A stretch of DNA of 21,502 nt from Sphacelaria rigidula (GCA_964200075.2 CAXNAA020000412.1:1-21502), one strand, 5' to 3'. Numbered from the stretch's first letter, positions 1 through 9,140 are shown. The notes: generated from the letters alone by a model not told the origin. Numbers and translations: made by a program.

Positions 1-1356
1 AACGCCACCCGCCGCCAACCCCATCGGGGGTCCGCCCCTGCAAAAGGGGGGGGGGGGGGGGGGGGGGAATAAAAATCGGAAAATATTTGAAGACGGTGCA
101 CGAGGATGCGAACAAAATGCGCCATCTCTCCCTGTAAGCTCCGAAGAGAGAGTGAAAATATAGTCGTTATTTTAGTGATGGAGGAAAAAGTTGGACTAGA
201 GATGTTACGTTCTTCTGAGACGGGCCCGATTTTTCGTTTAACTTGAAAAACAAGGTAATGAGAGGGAAAGAAGAGATGTAACAAAAAACGTTTTGGAAAC
301 ACATGTCGGGACCAAACCCGTTATCCATCTCAGCTCCTAAGATAGACACGACACACGGTTCTCTTGACGCTTGACAGAAGACATGCACCCTACCTCATGT
401 TTTGGGGTTCCCGCTTTTTGTCTCAACCAAACATTAAAGAGAAAAGGGGGGGAGGCGGGGCGTACTCATTTGCGGCTTGGTTTAGTCGTTCGACCATTGA
501 CTATGCATCCCTTTCGAGGCGGAGCAAAGAGGGGGAAGGAGGGAAGAGCAAAAACGGGGGAAGGAAAGGAGCTATCAAGAAAAAAAGCGAAATGTTGTAT
601 CCGGACGAAACACAACCGACCCGGTCAGTCCCTGAGAGAGAAGAGGAATGAAGTTAGTTTATGTCTGGAGAGGAGAGTCGAATTCCACCTATCTAACGTT
701 TTTCTTGGGAGACCGAATTGTACCCGAACCAAGAGAAGAAAAATAGCGGGAGGGAAATAGTATAGAGGGAAAAAAAGGTACACACGTGAAGACAACGTGT
801 TGGGACGACAACTCCTGCCAGAACGCAGCTCACTTCTCATGCGACTCGCTGAACAAATCACGGCGCTTCGCGGTTGGCGAGTGAATGTGAGCCTGGTCCG
901 GCCAAGACCCAGCGTGCTCCGTCCCGTCTTTGTAGGGAGTGGAGATTTTTTTGTACCATGCAAGATCATGAGCACACCCTTGTCAGCTCCTGGTTTAAGA
1001 GAGAAGGGAAGTAATGGAGTTTCTCTTAGCTCTCGAGGGAAAAGAATGCACTCTGCCAACATTTCTTACAGAACTGGCGTTTTTCTGTACCAGAAAAAAA
1101 GAAGGGGAGGAAACATAGGGACAAATACGCGAAGGGAGAAAGGCGAAAGAAATGTTGGAGGAAGAGAGGAAGCAAAATGGAGTTCTTCAGCCCAGCGCTC
1201 GAGAGAAACGCCGCTGCTGCGCTTGGGTATTGAAAAAATCGATACAATTCCACGATGCAGATGGAGTCATTCCGTACGCCTATCAAGCATCAAGTTAGTT
1301 AATCAGCAGCCGAGTGTGCCTCACTGGGTGCTTCGCGCTTTTTTCGTGACTTGACA
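1..1356. other. No supported gene; poly-G tract and purine-rich DNA
   Basis: A run of 22 G occupies 46-67. From about 430 to 790 and again from 1075 to 1190 the + strand is strongly purine-rich (GGGGGAAGGAGGGAAG type). The longest reading frame here (797-1354, +) opens without an ATG and has no recognisable domain. Its length is within chance for this much sequence, so it is not called. Confidence 0.6.
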
Positions 1357-1801
1357 ATGTTTCGAATGACACATGAACTTTATGTGAACGATAGTGAGAG
1401 CCTGTCCGAGCTCGAGAGGGTGCATGAAATGGAACGCTGTCAGCGACCGAGAGATTCTTGTGCTGTGTGTGCTCCGACGAAAGTCGAATGAAGAGGTCAA
1501 TGCATGAAACCGGAAATCCCTTCTTCGCGCAGCGGCTGTTAGTGAACATATACGGCATCGACTACACGTCGTACCTCGAAAACACGATACGAGTCCCCCG
1601 CTTTATCCTCTCACCGCGCTTTACTACATGATGACTCCGCGAAACACGCCCAGTTTGCCACAGCTGCTTCCCCACTGCTTGGTCAGAGACACGATGAACA
1701 TTGAAGCTGGCGTCAACATTGACATTCTACGTTGCTTTGTCTCCCATGCCGTTCTATCGTCAACAGGCGGAGAACTACCACATCTCTTGGATACCGGGTA
1801 A
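1357..1801 (+). other. Three short ORFs chained by ATGA overlaps, upstream of the kinase
   Basis: ORF a (1357-1491, 44 codons) contains MTHELYVNDSESLSELERVH. ORF b (1488-1631, 47 codons) contains PFFAQRLLVNIYGIDYTSYL. ORF c (1628-1801, 57 codons) contains MNIEAGVNIDILRCFVSH. Each start overlaps the previous stop as ATGA, stepping one frame each time. The residue composition looks protein-like in all three. They could be upstream ORFs in the kinase leader, N-terminal kinase exons with different splicing, or a frameshifted remnant. ORF c would join exon 1 in frame across 1798-1822, but a 25-bp intron would be extraordinary. No family is recognised. Confidence 0.35.
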
Positions 1802-1893
1802 CTGCTCGCCGATTCTCACCAGGAAAGAGCTATCTCACCGTTTCAAGGAAATGAAACGTATCGGCGCGGGTGGTCAAGGGACCGTGTACGAAG
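1746..1893 (+). CDS. Kinase exon 1: Gly-rich loop (5' boundary uncertain)
   Basis: The certain part is 1823-1893, encoding KELSHRFKEMKRIGAGG followed by QGTVYE (beta1-loop-beta2). It ends one base into a codon at donor GTAATA (1894). The same frame is open back to 1698, with its first ATG at 1746, giving a 49-residue leader if translation starts there. An alternative is an acceptor at 1821-1822 (CTCACCAG) joined to an upstream exon, because the residues before 1823 look less domain-like. A 57-codon ORF in another frame (1628-1801) would also join in frame across a 25-bp GT-AG segment. The domain call is firm; the start is not. Confidence 0.75.
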
Positions 1894-4800
1894 GTAATAT
1901 CGGGCTCGTTACACCTGCGTACCAACCTGCATAAACTTGACCCGAAGACAACGGTGCCATTGATATACATTCGCTTGGGTTGTGATTTTCAAAAACGCAC
2001 GTAAGACTGGGGAGGATGCTTGTCCTGGGCATACACGGATGACAACTGGTACACGTTGTCTCACGATATGCACATGCTCAACGTACGGCTGATAACAACC
2101 GTACCACGTACATGTATTCAAGACGCATCTCAAGATATGTGCAGACTTTCAAAGGTCGTACGACGCGACTCGGGTTGAGGAGATGCGCATTCATAACCTG
2201 ACTAACGTCGTACATACGTAATCTACCTGCCTGTAATCTGGAGACACTGGGATATGCGGATGACGCGGGATAATACGCGAAATCATTCACCAGCCATAGC
2301 TAGCGCATTTCAGATTTTTCTGTCCAGGGGCGCCGTTGTATCAATCGCGCCTTTCTCGTCCACTACAGCATGTGATATTGTCAGCTACGATCGAACATTT
2401 CATTTGCTTGTGAGGTATACCGCTAGCTTGTCCTTCGGCGATGACCCTGTGTGCAAACCTGTCACCGATAGACGTAACTCCTAGTACGATGTTAGGGCGA
2501 TAGCGACGAGTCTTGAGATTTTAAGCCAAGGCCAACGGCAGGCGTATCTGGATCTACCGATGGAGAGATGCGTTGACCGAATTCACATGTTGAACGGTAT
2601 TGGATGCCAGCGAGTACTGCTAATCATAGTTTTTCTTCATGTGTGCATGGTAGTTTCTGGGGGCTTGTGCCCCTGCCAACGCTGCTACCAGTATGCAGGA
2701 AGGGGAAAGTTGCCCGTGGATGCGTCATCCAGTCGACGCATGGGTCCGATTTCCTTTGTATTTCCCGCTGCTTGTTGGTGTTGTGTTGTTGGAGGGTTGC
2801 ATGGTTGGAGGTGAGGGCAGCAGAGGCAGAGAATACTGACCCGGAGGAGGTCGTTGTTCTGCGATATGTTCCAACATTACCATGACGTCACGACAAACAT
2901 TCATGCGGATTTGCTGTGCTTGCGAATGGAGGGTACGTTCGAAAAAATGCAGCTGGTCCCAACAGGGTGTACATACGGTGTTGAGAGCAGTGGCGCCGTT
3001 CCTGGGTACGCTTCTGAAGAGAAACGTCCTACTAACGTTTGGCCCTTGCCCGATTGGTCTTTCACCCTCTGCCGATGTGATCGGTTCCGTATCGTCCGAA
3101 GAAAACAACAAACATAACCAGACACCGCGCTGACTCTGTGTTATAAGAGTCATAGAGGCTCTCAAGGGTCCCCACCACGTCCCAGGATCTGCTCCGCATG
3201 TCACTGTGCGATGCACTGTGGCCATACTTCCTGCTGCGTCTGCCCCGACTTTCCCTGCTGTTCCCCACGCCATCCTCTCTTGTCCAGCAGCCGTGGATCG
3301 GAACACGGGCGAGCGGTGCGCTCTCAAGGTTATCAAGGGTGGCTCTAGTGAACGGGAACGCCGAAGTGTAAGCCAGCCCTACTTACGAGGAAACAAGATA
3401 GAGACGCACGTTGTGCCACCACGTCACATGCCACCACCGCTTTCCTCGAGTTTGCACAACAACGCCGAGTCGATTTCTCCGCTTTTATTGTTTTGTGGCA
3501 AACTCACTAAAAAATGACGCATAGCGGAGCAGAGGTGTTGATGCACGCTCCTGCAAGTATCACGCTGAGCGTACTTCCTGTTTCCGCTTGCTCAGGTGTG
3601 CAGCCTCACCTACAAGAGAGCGGGAAAGGAAACTGCCCCGCACAATCTCTGCTCTCTGAGAGACGAAAATCCTTCGCTCCTTGAGCCCCGCGAACGTGTA
3701 CTACTGTATCACTAATCCCACAAGAGCGAGGGTATTCTGCAAAACCTCCAGGGCCTCACCCCCGATGCTTTTGCCGTTCGTACCTCGGCCGACCCTTGAG
3801 CTGCACGCGTGTAGGTCGCTGCGTGCGTGAAGCGCGAGATCCGGATGATGCAGACATCCGCAGAGGGAAACAGGCAGAGCGTCGTGGGGTGAGCGTGTGA
3901 AGAGTCTCTCGAGCATACGGATTTGTTGATGAGTATCTTCCAAGCAACCGTTTTTGGTGCTGTTTCTGGGTAAGTGACATGTGTATGCGTAGCTTGTGGT
4001 CGTTCGAGAAAAGCTTCTGATTTTGGTCATGACAAGAGGAAACTGCGACATACACCCTGTCATAATCAACTACCGACATAGCGGGTCGAAGCGAGACTTC
4101 TGAACGTCGGGTACGAAAACAGGATACGCGGAGATACCGGTACGGTGATCATCAAGTGTATCGAGTATCGAGACAGATCATTGACGAATACTGCAGCCTA
4201 TCTACGCTTGTTCCATTTTATGTCTTGTACAACGACGAACAGATTCAAGGGCTACATCCGTTGCAAGAATTCCCACGTCATTCTGATGGAGTTCGCTGAA
4301 GGGGCGGATCTTTTTGAATTTCGTAAGAAGATCGCAACGGCGTCACGCACTCGAAATCTGCCTCTTGCCATGGTCAAGAAAATCGCTCGAGGCGTCCTGG
4401 GGGCTCTCCGACGTATGCACCGCAATGGTGTCGTACACCGCGACGTGAAGGGGGAGAATATCATGGTTGATAGTAACAACAACATCAAGGTAGGTCTGCA
4501 CATCATACCGTGCACTCGATTCCTATCTTTTCCTATCTCGGATGGCTGATGCTGCACCACAACGAGTGCCGCGTGAGAATAGCCATTTTTGTCTCCTGGA
4601 TGGAATCCGCGTGGCGAGTTTTGCTACAATATATAATGTGTCGGTGCTCAGATTCTTCAACTTCTTATTGTTGCTATTCAAGCCACTGCTCATTATTGAC
4701 GACCGGGGGCTGTGACGGCCGGGAGTGTCATGCGGTGGTGCCTACCTTGTCTTGTTACACGGTGGGTCAGCACTCCCCCCTTGATCTGGACCGTAGTAAT

Positions 4801-7761
4801 TGACGGCGGTATATTGTCTCGAGCACATTTTTCGCTTCCGTCGGAGCTTCTGCCACGTACCCACTTTGCCCATACGTCTCAAGAAGAAACGTGGCGAGTC
4901 CACGGTACGAAATGTCCACCTCACCGATGGATGACTTTGAGCACATCCCGCGGGACAAGGATCAAACGGGATTGAATACAGGTGATCTGTATCAGTCTTG
5001 GGTGTGAACCGTGAGCACTGCAGCGAAAACCCGCAAAGCAAATAGCTGCGAATCGTTCGTCGAGCAGAATGGTATTTGAAGCCTTCCCTCAAGTGCTTAC
5101 GCCGTAGCGTGACAATATCTGCTTGCATCAGACGCTAGGTACATGGCCATTGTTTCTCGTCTTGAATGTGTACGCCGGAAATCCTCCCCGACTTGCCCAT
5201 GCTCCTGTCTTTTCCCCTGCAGTTGATCGACCTCGGCCAAGCTTCAAAGGCGGGAGCGAATGGTCTCGTGCGGCCAAGAAACGTGGGGACGCCTACATAC
5301 AGGGCACCTGAGGCCGTCATGAATCTGGAACACGATGGCTATAAGGTGAGCGACGAACATTAAACACTGCGGATGCGAAAGTCATGGTATTGGTCAGGAT
5401 GAGGCTGATCTTGACATGAACAACCGTAAAAAGACTCCAGTCTAGCACTTTCGGTGCGATCAAACTTTCGACGTGGGAGCACAAATGCGAACCTGCAATC
5501 GCACACGGTTCTGTAGAAATGCGGGCGAGTTGGTCAAAATGTTTCATTTTGTTTCCCCGGGCAAAGCGCTCAAATGGTTTCTGAACGTACGTATCGTGAC
5601 GATAGAGGCCTATCCGAGTGTGTTTCATGAGCTGACCGATCTGGATACCGCAGAAAGTGATCTGCATGCCTCACAAGACACCTTGTTCATTCTTACACGA
5701 TGCTTGTGTTTTTGCAGTAGGGTGCATCCGAATTGGGAAAGCGTTGGTTGAAATCGATTTTTTCAAGTTCTTCGGATACAACCACCTATCACGCTGAATT
5801 TTCCACCCCCAAACATGGGGCCCGAGAGGAATGAGTATCTGTTTCAACTTCCCGACCGAAAATAATCTCAATGAACAATACTGAACGACTTGCGACCTAC
5901 TGTAGCCTGTCATGGAGGATTCTGTGGCCATATACAGCCCCCGGTTTCAGACTCTCCAGTATTTTCGTTCAATCGACCCAATCCCAGTCGTCCTGGTGGA
6001 CAACCTTCGATTTGGATTTGTTTGTTTGATTGATTGATTGCCGCACATTGGCTGATCCCCAGGAGTCATGATTCAGCCGAGGTCAAATGATGGACGCACC
6101 CGAGATAAAAACAAAACGAAACCAAACATTACCTCAAGAAAGGCGAAGGGATCATGAAGACAGGACAGACAAGCCGGGGAGACTGGATTATTTTCCCGAA
6201 GGTCTAGATATTCATTGCGCTCCAGTCGAAAAACCGTGTTGTTGTGCCAAACACAGTCCACGATATCCCCGACAAACAGCATTCATTTCGTCTTGTTCCG
6301 GACACAAAATAGGTGGGACATGTGTCCTCAGCACGACCTACTGTTTTTCACCAATATCCACGTGCTCTACACTAGCACTGCCGATTGTTGATATTGATAC
6401 AATTTGATCAGCGAAAAGTCCTGATTGAGTCATGTCCTGACTCAGATGCACCGTACGGTGCAGGAACCGATATTTCAGCCTCTCAGGACTTGCCACCGCA
6501 CAACTGATGCTCAACCCGACGGATCTGGAGCAGCAGCGATGTGTGATGGTTGCAAGAGTTACCTTAATTCACACCTGGTTCTGAGCGTTATTTGGCTACC
6601 CACCACATAAGCGCGTGTCAACTGTTGTTGTTGTTGTGGTGGTGGTGGTGGTAGTGGTCGTCGTCTTTACATGAAAAGTCAATTCGATATTTGCGCAGTA
6701 CGTCTTGCTTCCGCACTGGGCATCTGATGCGGAGGCCTTCCGTCGTCACAGGTTATCTATCCGAAATAAGGTATAGGTTGATAAATGAAAATAGAATATG
6801 ACCGAGAAAAATTGATACGGACACCAATTCCTCTGTCTAATATCCACCCCTTGACACAAGGTTCGGCCTGCAGTGGGAGAATACAACGCTCGTTTGACCT
6901 CTGTACCTTTCTGTCGTGACTGCCGCCAATGTACGCGCGCTGTTGGAATTTCCCCACGATTGACTGGCACCAGGCGGATGTGTGGAGTGCGGGGGTCGTG
7001 ATATATCAAACCTTGACGATGAGACCGCTCTTGCGGTCAAACAACAGCGCACAGGAGGTATGTGGTTATAACCACTGTAATTTGTCGTTTGCTTTCTGCT
7101 CCGTGGTGAAACCTTGTAGCAAAACCTTTCTTAACCTCGATCCACGCAGAAATATGGCCGGACTCGAAATTCACCGCCGCATAACACAGTCTTGCGCCCT
7201 GTTGTTCCTAGCCACACCGTATGATATTGACCTGCTATTATCAATGCTTTAGCGTCTAAAGATGGTATCGGGTTGGAGGGTTTGAAGCCATCGGTAGCCT
7301 AAACCGACGGTGCCTCGTGTTTTGGTGTTGGTGTTGGTGTCTGTGTTGGTGTCTGTGTTTCGCCTTTGAAAAGTGCAAGATCTACGTGCCATCAATCCTA
7401 CTCGATGTACGTAAGTGGAGCACGGTGAACTACCGTCAACTTTAGAGGAACCTTCCTTTGTGTTCCGAGGACTACGGCACTACAACAAACTCAAATGAGC
7501 ACTGAACCAGCATGAATGCGTGCGCCGTTGCCTGACTCTCGTCGTTTATCCACCATCTTGACATTTGAATCGGTACGTTATGGCCAGCCCCTGAGTTGGG
7601 GACAATATGTTGAAGATGACACAGCACGAGACCTGCTGAGGGGAATGTTGCATCCTGACCCTGCAGACAGATTGACGGTGGATGCCGCCCTCGCCCACCC
7701 ATGGCTGCGGAATGAAGATGCCGCTACCGCTGCCGCTGAGAAGCCGGAACCTGCCACGACG
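1823..7761 (+). CDS. Serine/threonine protein kinase, seven-exon catalytic domain (3' part unresolved)
   Basis: The spliced model is join(1823-1893, 3291-3367, 3815-3888, 4243-4489, 5223-5345, 6974-7057, 7588-7761). It reads 283 codons with no stop, and all six internal introns are GT-AG with matching phases. Motifs in order: Gly-rich loop GAGGQGTVYE, ATP-binding Lys in CALKVIK, alpha-C Glu in VKREIRMM, hinge LMEFAEG, catalytic loop HRDVKGEN, metal-binding DLG (family norm DFG), activation segment GTPTYRAPE, alpha-F DVWSAGV, and the alpha-I Arg in DPADRLTV followed by HPWL. All catalytic residues are present, so an active cytosolic or nuclear Ser/Thr kinase is expected. The layout and the HPWL ending resemble the CAMK group, but the subfamily is not identified. 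The N-terminus upstream of 1823 and the exons after 7761 are uncertain. Substrate and pathway cannot be read from the sequence. Confidence 0.93.
1894..3290 (+). other. Kinase intron 1
   Basis: This is a 1397-bp GT-AG intron (GTAATA...CAGCAG). A long antisense frame (about 203 codons from a non-ATG start at 3336, 183 from its first ATG, ending at 2725) covers much of it and overlaps exon 2. It shows no domain and is treated as chance. Short + strand frames at 2854-3133 are likewise unsupported. Confidence 0.85.
3291..3367 (+). CDS. Kinase exon 2: beta3 with ATP-binding lysine
   Basis: The exon encodes (A)VDRNTGERCALKVIKGG and then SSERERRS. The Lys of ALKVIK is the conserved subdomain II lysine. 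The preceding exon ends with one base of a codon and this exon supplies two, giving VYE-A-VDRNTG, a typical kinase beta2-beta3 turn. The acceptor is the tandem CAGCAG ending at 3287 and 3290. Both sites keep the frame; use of the first adds one Ala. The donor is GTAAGC at 3368, phase 0. The preceding intron is 1397 bp. Confidence 0.92.
3815..3888 (+). CDS. Kinase exon 3: alpha-C helix (no ATG ORF)
   Basis: This 74-base exon lies between acceptor GCGTGTAG (ends 3814) and donor GTGAGC (3889). It reads VAACVKREIRMMQTSAEG and then NRQSVV plus two bases of a Gly codon completed by exon 4. The Glu of KREIRMM lies 21 residues after the beta3 lysine, which is where the salt-bridging alpha-C glutamate is expected. 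The required entry phase (0) and exit phase (2) are both met. Another phase-compatible candidate, ending at the strong donor GTAAGT (3970), lacks a helix-like alpha-C and has a poor acceptor, so this exon is preferred. Confidence 0.85.
4243..4489 (+). CDS. Kinase exon 4: hinge, alpha-E and HRD catalytic loop
   Basis: The exon starts with the last base of a Gly codon after AACAG and runs 82 codons to donor GTAGGT (4490), phase 0. It reads FKGYIRCKNSHVILMEF (beta4, beta5 and gatekeeper Met), AEGADLFEF (hinge and alpha-D), then ARGVLGALRRMHRNGVVHRD and VKGENIM. HRD Asp, the loop Lys and Asn are all intact. VDSNNNIK forms beta7-beta8, leading directly into the DLG in exon 5. Confidence 0.95.
5223..5345 (+). 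CDS. Kinase exon 5: DLG motif, activation segment, APE
   Basis: The exon has 41 codons, entered at phase 0 after TTTTCCCCTGCAG and left at donor GTGAGC (5346). It begins LIDLGQASKAG: the magnesium-binding motif is DLG rather than DFG, which keeps the Asp. The activation segment RPRNVGTPTYRAPEAVM has Thr at two positions that could be phosphorylated, and a complete APE. It ends with EHDGYK just before alpha-F. Confidence 0.95.
5346..6973 (+). other. Kinase intron 5
   Basis: This is a 1628-bp GTGAGC...CAG intron. It contains a (GATT)n run at about 6017-6041, a paired TGAGTCA/TGACTCA hairpin and a 16-bp palindrome at 6426-6462, and a GTT/GGT trinucleotide microsatellite at 6623-6660. A + strand ORF of 106 codons at 6087-6407 shows no recognisable domain. 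Confidence 0.85.
6623..6660 (+). repeat. (GTT)n(GGT)n microsatellite
   Basis: Five GTT-type triplets pass into six GGT-type triplets, then degrade to GTAGTGGTCGTC. It lies inside kinase intron 5. Confidence 0.9.
6974..7057 (+). CDS. Kinase exon 6: alpha-F
   Basis: The exon has 28 codons in phase 0, from acceptor GGCACCAG to donor GTATGT (7058). It reads ADVWSAGVVIYQTLTMRPLL and then RSNNSAQE. The Asp and Trp of DVWSAGV are the conserved alpha-F residues. The preceding intron of 1628 bp is the longest in the gene. GYK-ADVWS joins cleanly to exon 5, so no exon appears to be missing there. Confidence 0.94.
7058..7587 (+). other. Kinase intron 6 with GGTGTT-type simple repeat
   Basis: This is a 530-bp GTATGT...CCAG intron. 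An imperfect simple repeat of TTGGTG / TGTCTG hexamers occupies about 7318-7360. No further exon is evident, although a small one for the alpha-F/alpha-G loop cannot be excluded. Confidence 0.8.
7588..7761 (+). CDS. Kinase exon 7: alpha-G to alpha-I and Ala-rich tail
   Basis: The exon has 58 codons in phase 0 and reads PLSWGQYVEDDTARDLL, RGMLHPDPADRLTV, then DAALAHPWL. The Arg of DPADR is the conserved alpha-I arginine that pairs with the APE Glu. An Ala/Glu/Pro-rich tail (AATAAAEKPEPATT) follows, up to donor GTGAGT (7762). The frame is open upstream (VRYGQ), but a TGA at 7513-7515 and the absence of any AG between 7510 and 7586 force the acceptor GGCCAG at 7587. From alpha-F Asp to alpha-I Arg the model spans 54 residues, a few short of typical kinases (about 60). 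Confidence 0.92.
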
Positions 7762-8294
7762 GTGAGTACCCGAGCACAGTATTGTACGAGTAGTGCACTC
7801 GCAAGAATGTTCACGCTTGTTGTTTGGCGTTGTAACGAAGCCCCCGGTGTCGCATCGATAGACACAGCTACTGGTAAGGCCAGTTCTGCGCGTTTGTTTC
7901 CACGAACCGAGTCGCGAACGTACTGTCGAGCAGCATCACCGGTGAGTCAGGTAGATTTTTCAACGTTCAGGTGGCCTATTTCTTCTCGACCGCACGTCTG
8001 GGCGTCAAGCTATCTCTTGAGACAAGCGTCATTGTTACGACGTGAGATTGCGCCGGTAGTCATCCCGTGAACCCGGATGCTCGTCCCACACATATGTAGA
8101 TGGGGGCTGGTTCATTCGTGCTCTGGTGTACGCGTTCGGTGACTATACGGCCAATTGCAACCATATGCCGACGACCAATTTCTCATCCGTACGTACATGT
8201 ACAGCTTGACCCGACGCCGCGGATGTCATGATCGTCTCTCCGCCACGTTGATGTGGTGCTTGTTTGTATTTATTCTATGGGTACTAAGATGCAG
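7762..8294 (+). other. Probable kinase intron 7
   Basis: It opens with a strong donor GTGAGT. A second strong donor, CCG|GTGAGT, lies at 7942. It could end a small exon beginning at 7868 or 7879, but both acceptors are weak and the peptide is unremarkable. Confidence 0.5.
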
Positions 8295-8510
8295 GAAAGA
8301 GCAAGCGTTGGGAAGGGGGATGGAAACTATGCCCATGGCACCCTCGTTGGTGCAGCAAAACTCGTCCGCCGCCCACCGAAAGCTACTGGTAAATGGCGGC
8401 GACGAGAAGCAGACGACACGACTCCTGCTACCGCTGATGAAGGTGCCAAATGTTTCACCGGAGAGACTGCTACCAAATATGAATCACGAGCGGAACAGCC
8501 CCGCAACAGT
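8295..8510 (+). CDS. Possible kinase exon 8 (C-terminal tail)
   Basis: After donor GTGAGT (7762) a phase-0 acceptor is available at TACTAAGATGCAG (ends 8294). From there a frame reads ERASVGKGDGNYAHG and then a Thr/Ala/Glu-rich stretch including READDTTPATADEG, similar in style to the end of exon 7. A phase-0 donor GTGAAT lies at 8511. If spliced from a small optional exon at 7868-7941 instead, a different frame applies and ends at a TGA (8512-8514). The exon overlaps the left arm of an inverted repeat whose divergence shows no codon-position bias, so coding status is doubtful. Confidence 0.3.
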
Positions 8511-8790
8511 GTGAATGTATCGCGGTACACCCGCGCAAGGGAAGTCGATAAAAATGAACATGACGGCATATTTGGTCGACGTCCGTTGCGTGGGTTCGCC
8601 GCGTTATATCTACACTGTTACTCGCAGGATTTTTCCGCTGTTGATTCAAATTCGACAGCAGTCTCTCCGATGCAACATTCGTCACCTTCATTAGCAGTAG
8701 CAGCAGTCATATCGTCTGCTTCTTGTCGCCGGCGATTACCTGCAGCTTTCGGTGAGCGACGGACGAGTTTTGCTGCAGACGAGGTTCAGT
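8340..8790. repeat. ~210-bp imperfect inverted repeat with ~20-bp loop
   Basis: The left arm (about 8351-8551) and the right arm (about 8573-8778, reversed) align over about 200 bp at roughly 75-80% identity by eye. Shared runs include TGCAGCAAAACTCGTCCG, CACCGAAAGCT, GGAGAGACTGCT and AACAGTGT. CCTCGT beyond both outer ends extends the match slightly. Substitutions fall on all codon positions in every frame tested, so it looks like neutral divergence of an old inverted duplication or foldback element. No target-site duplication was found. Confidence 0.85.
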
Positions 8791-8825
8791 CACTGATGTG
8801 TTTATGCTGGTTCAGTCTATTGTGA

Positions 8826-9140
8826 GTATGTTCCAATGCCGAAGCCCTCAAAAGACAAGTGAACGTACCAGACAAATGATGGGGGGAACAGTATGTGCCC
8901 TCGGCATGGTATAATCGGATTATGTTTTCTGTCGAACAAGATTGTCCCTTTCACCAACCTCGACTTCGACGTGATGAACAAGAGGTATACCTCTCTAATA
9001 CATTGGCGTGAGAGGTGTTGGTGCTTGGTCCGCGAAAACGAAACATGATCGTATGATGCTGATGGTGTTTACTTGGGAAACGACCAAGTTGGGTACTTTA
9101 TTTTCTCTCGCGCCGTGTCTCCGGGAGAGGAGACTCATTT
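8826..9140. other. Unassigned, probably intronic or intergenic
   Basis: No gene-like frame is seen. A pyrimidine stretch TTATTTTCTCTCGCGCC at about 9099-9115 precedes several AG dinucleotides and could serve an acceptor for the exon that follows. Confidence 0.4.

Larger units (their letters stand above)
3368..5222 (+). other. Kinase introns 2, 3 and 4
   Basis: These are 3368-3814 (447 bp, GTAAGC), 3889-4242 (354 bp, GTGAGC) and 4490-5222 (733 bp, GTAGGT). They lie between the exons described above; no other feature is seen in them. Confidence 0.87.

Noticed and set aside
625-1062. 145-codon minus-strand frame
   Set aside because: Antisense of the purine-rich region; the leucine/serine-rich content follows from that composition.
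797-1354. 185-codon + strand frame upstream of the kinase
   Set aside because: No ATG at its opening, no domain, and it lies in purine-rich DNA where stops are depleted.
2725-3336. Longest frame in the window, about 203 codons on the minus strand
   Set aside because: It opens on TTG (183 codons from the first ATG), overlaps kinase exon 2 antisense, has no recognisable domain, and its length is compatible with chance in 43 kb of six-frame sequence.
3596-3700. Candidate exon after the strong acceptor CTTGCTCAG
   Set aside because: The peptide is plausible, but no donor in the phase required by exon 4 exists before the in-frame stop.
3905-3969. Alternative kinase exon 3 ending at the strong donor GTAAGT
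   Set aside because: Phase fits, but the acceptor lacks a pyrimidine tract and the peptide gives no credible alpha-C; 3815-3888 fits far better.
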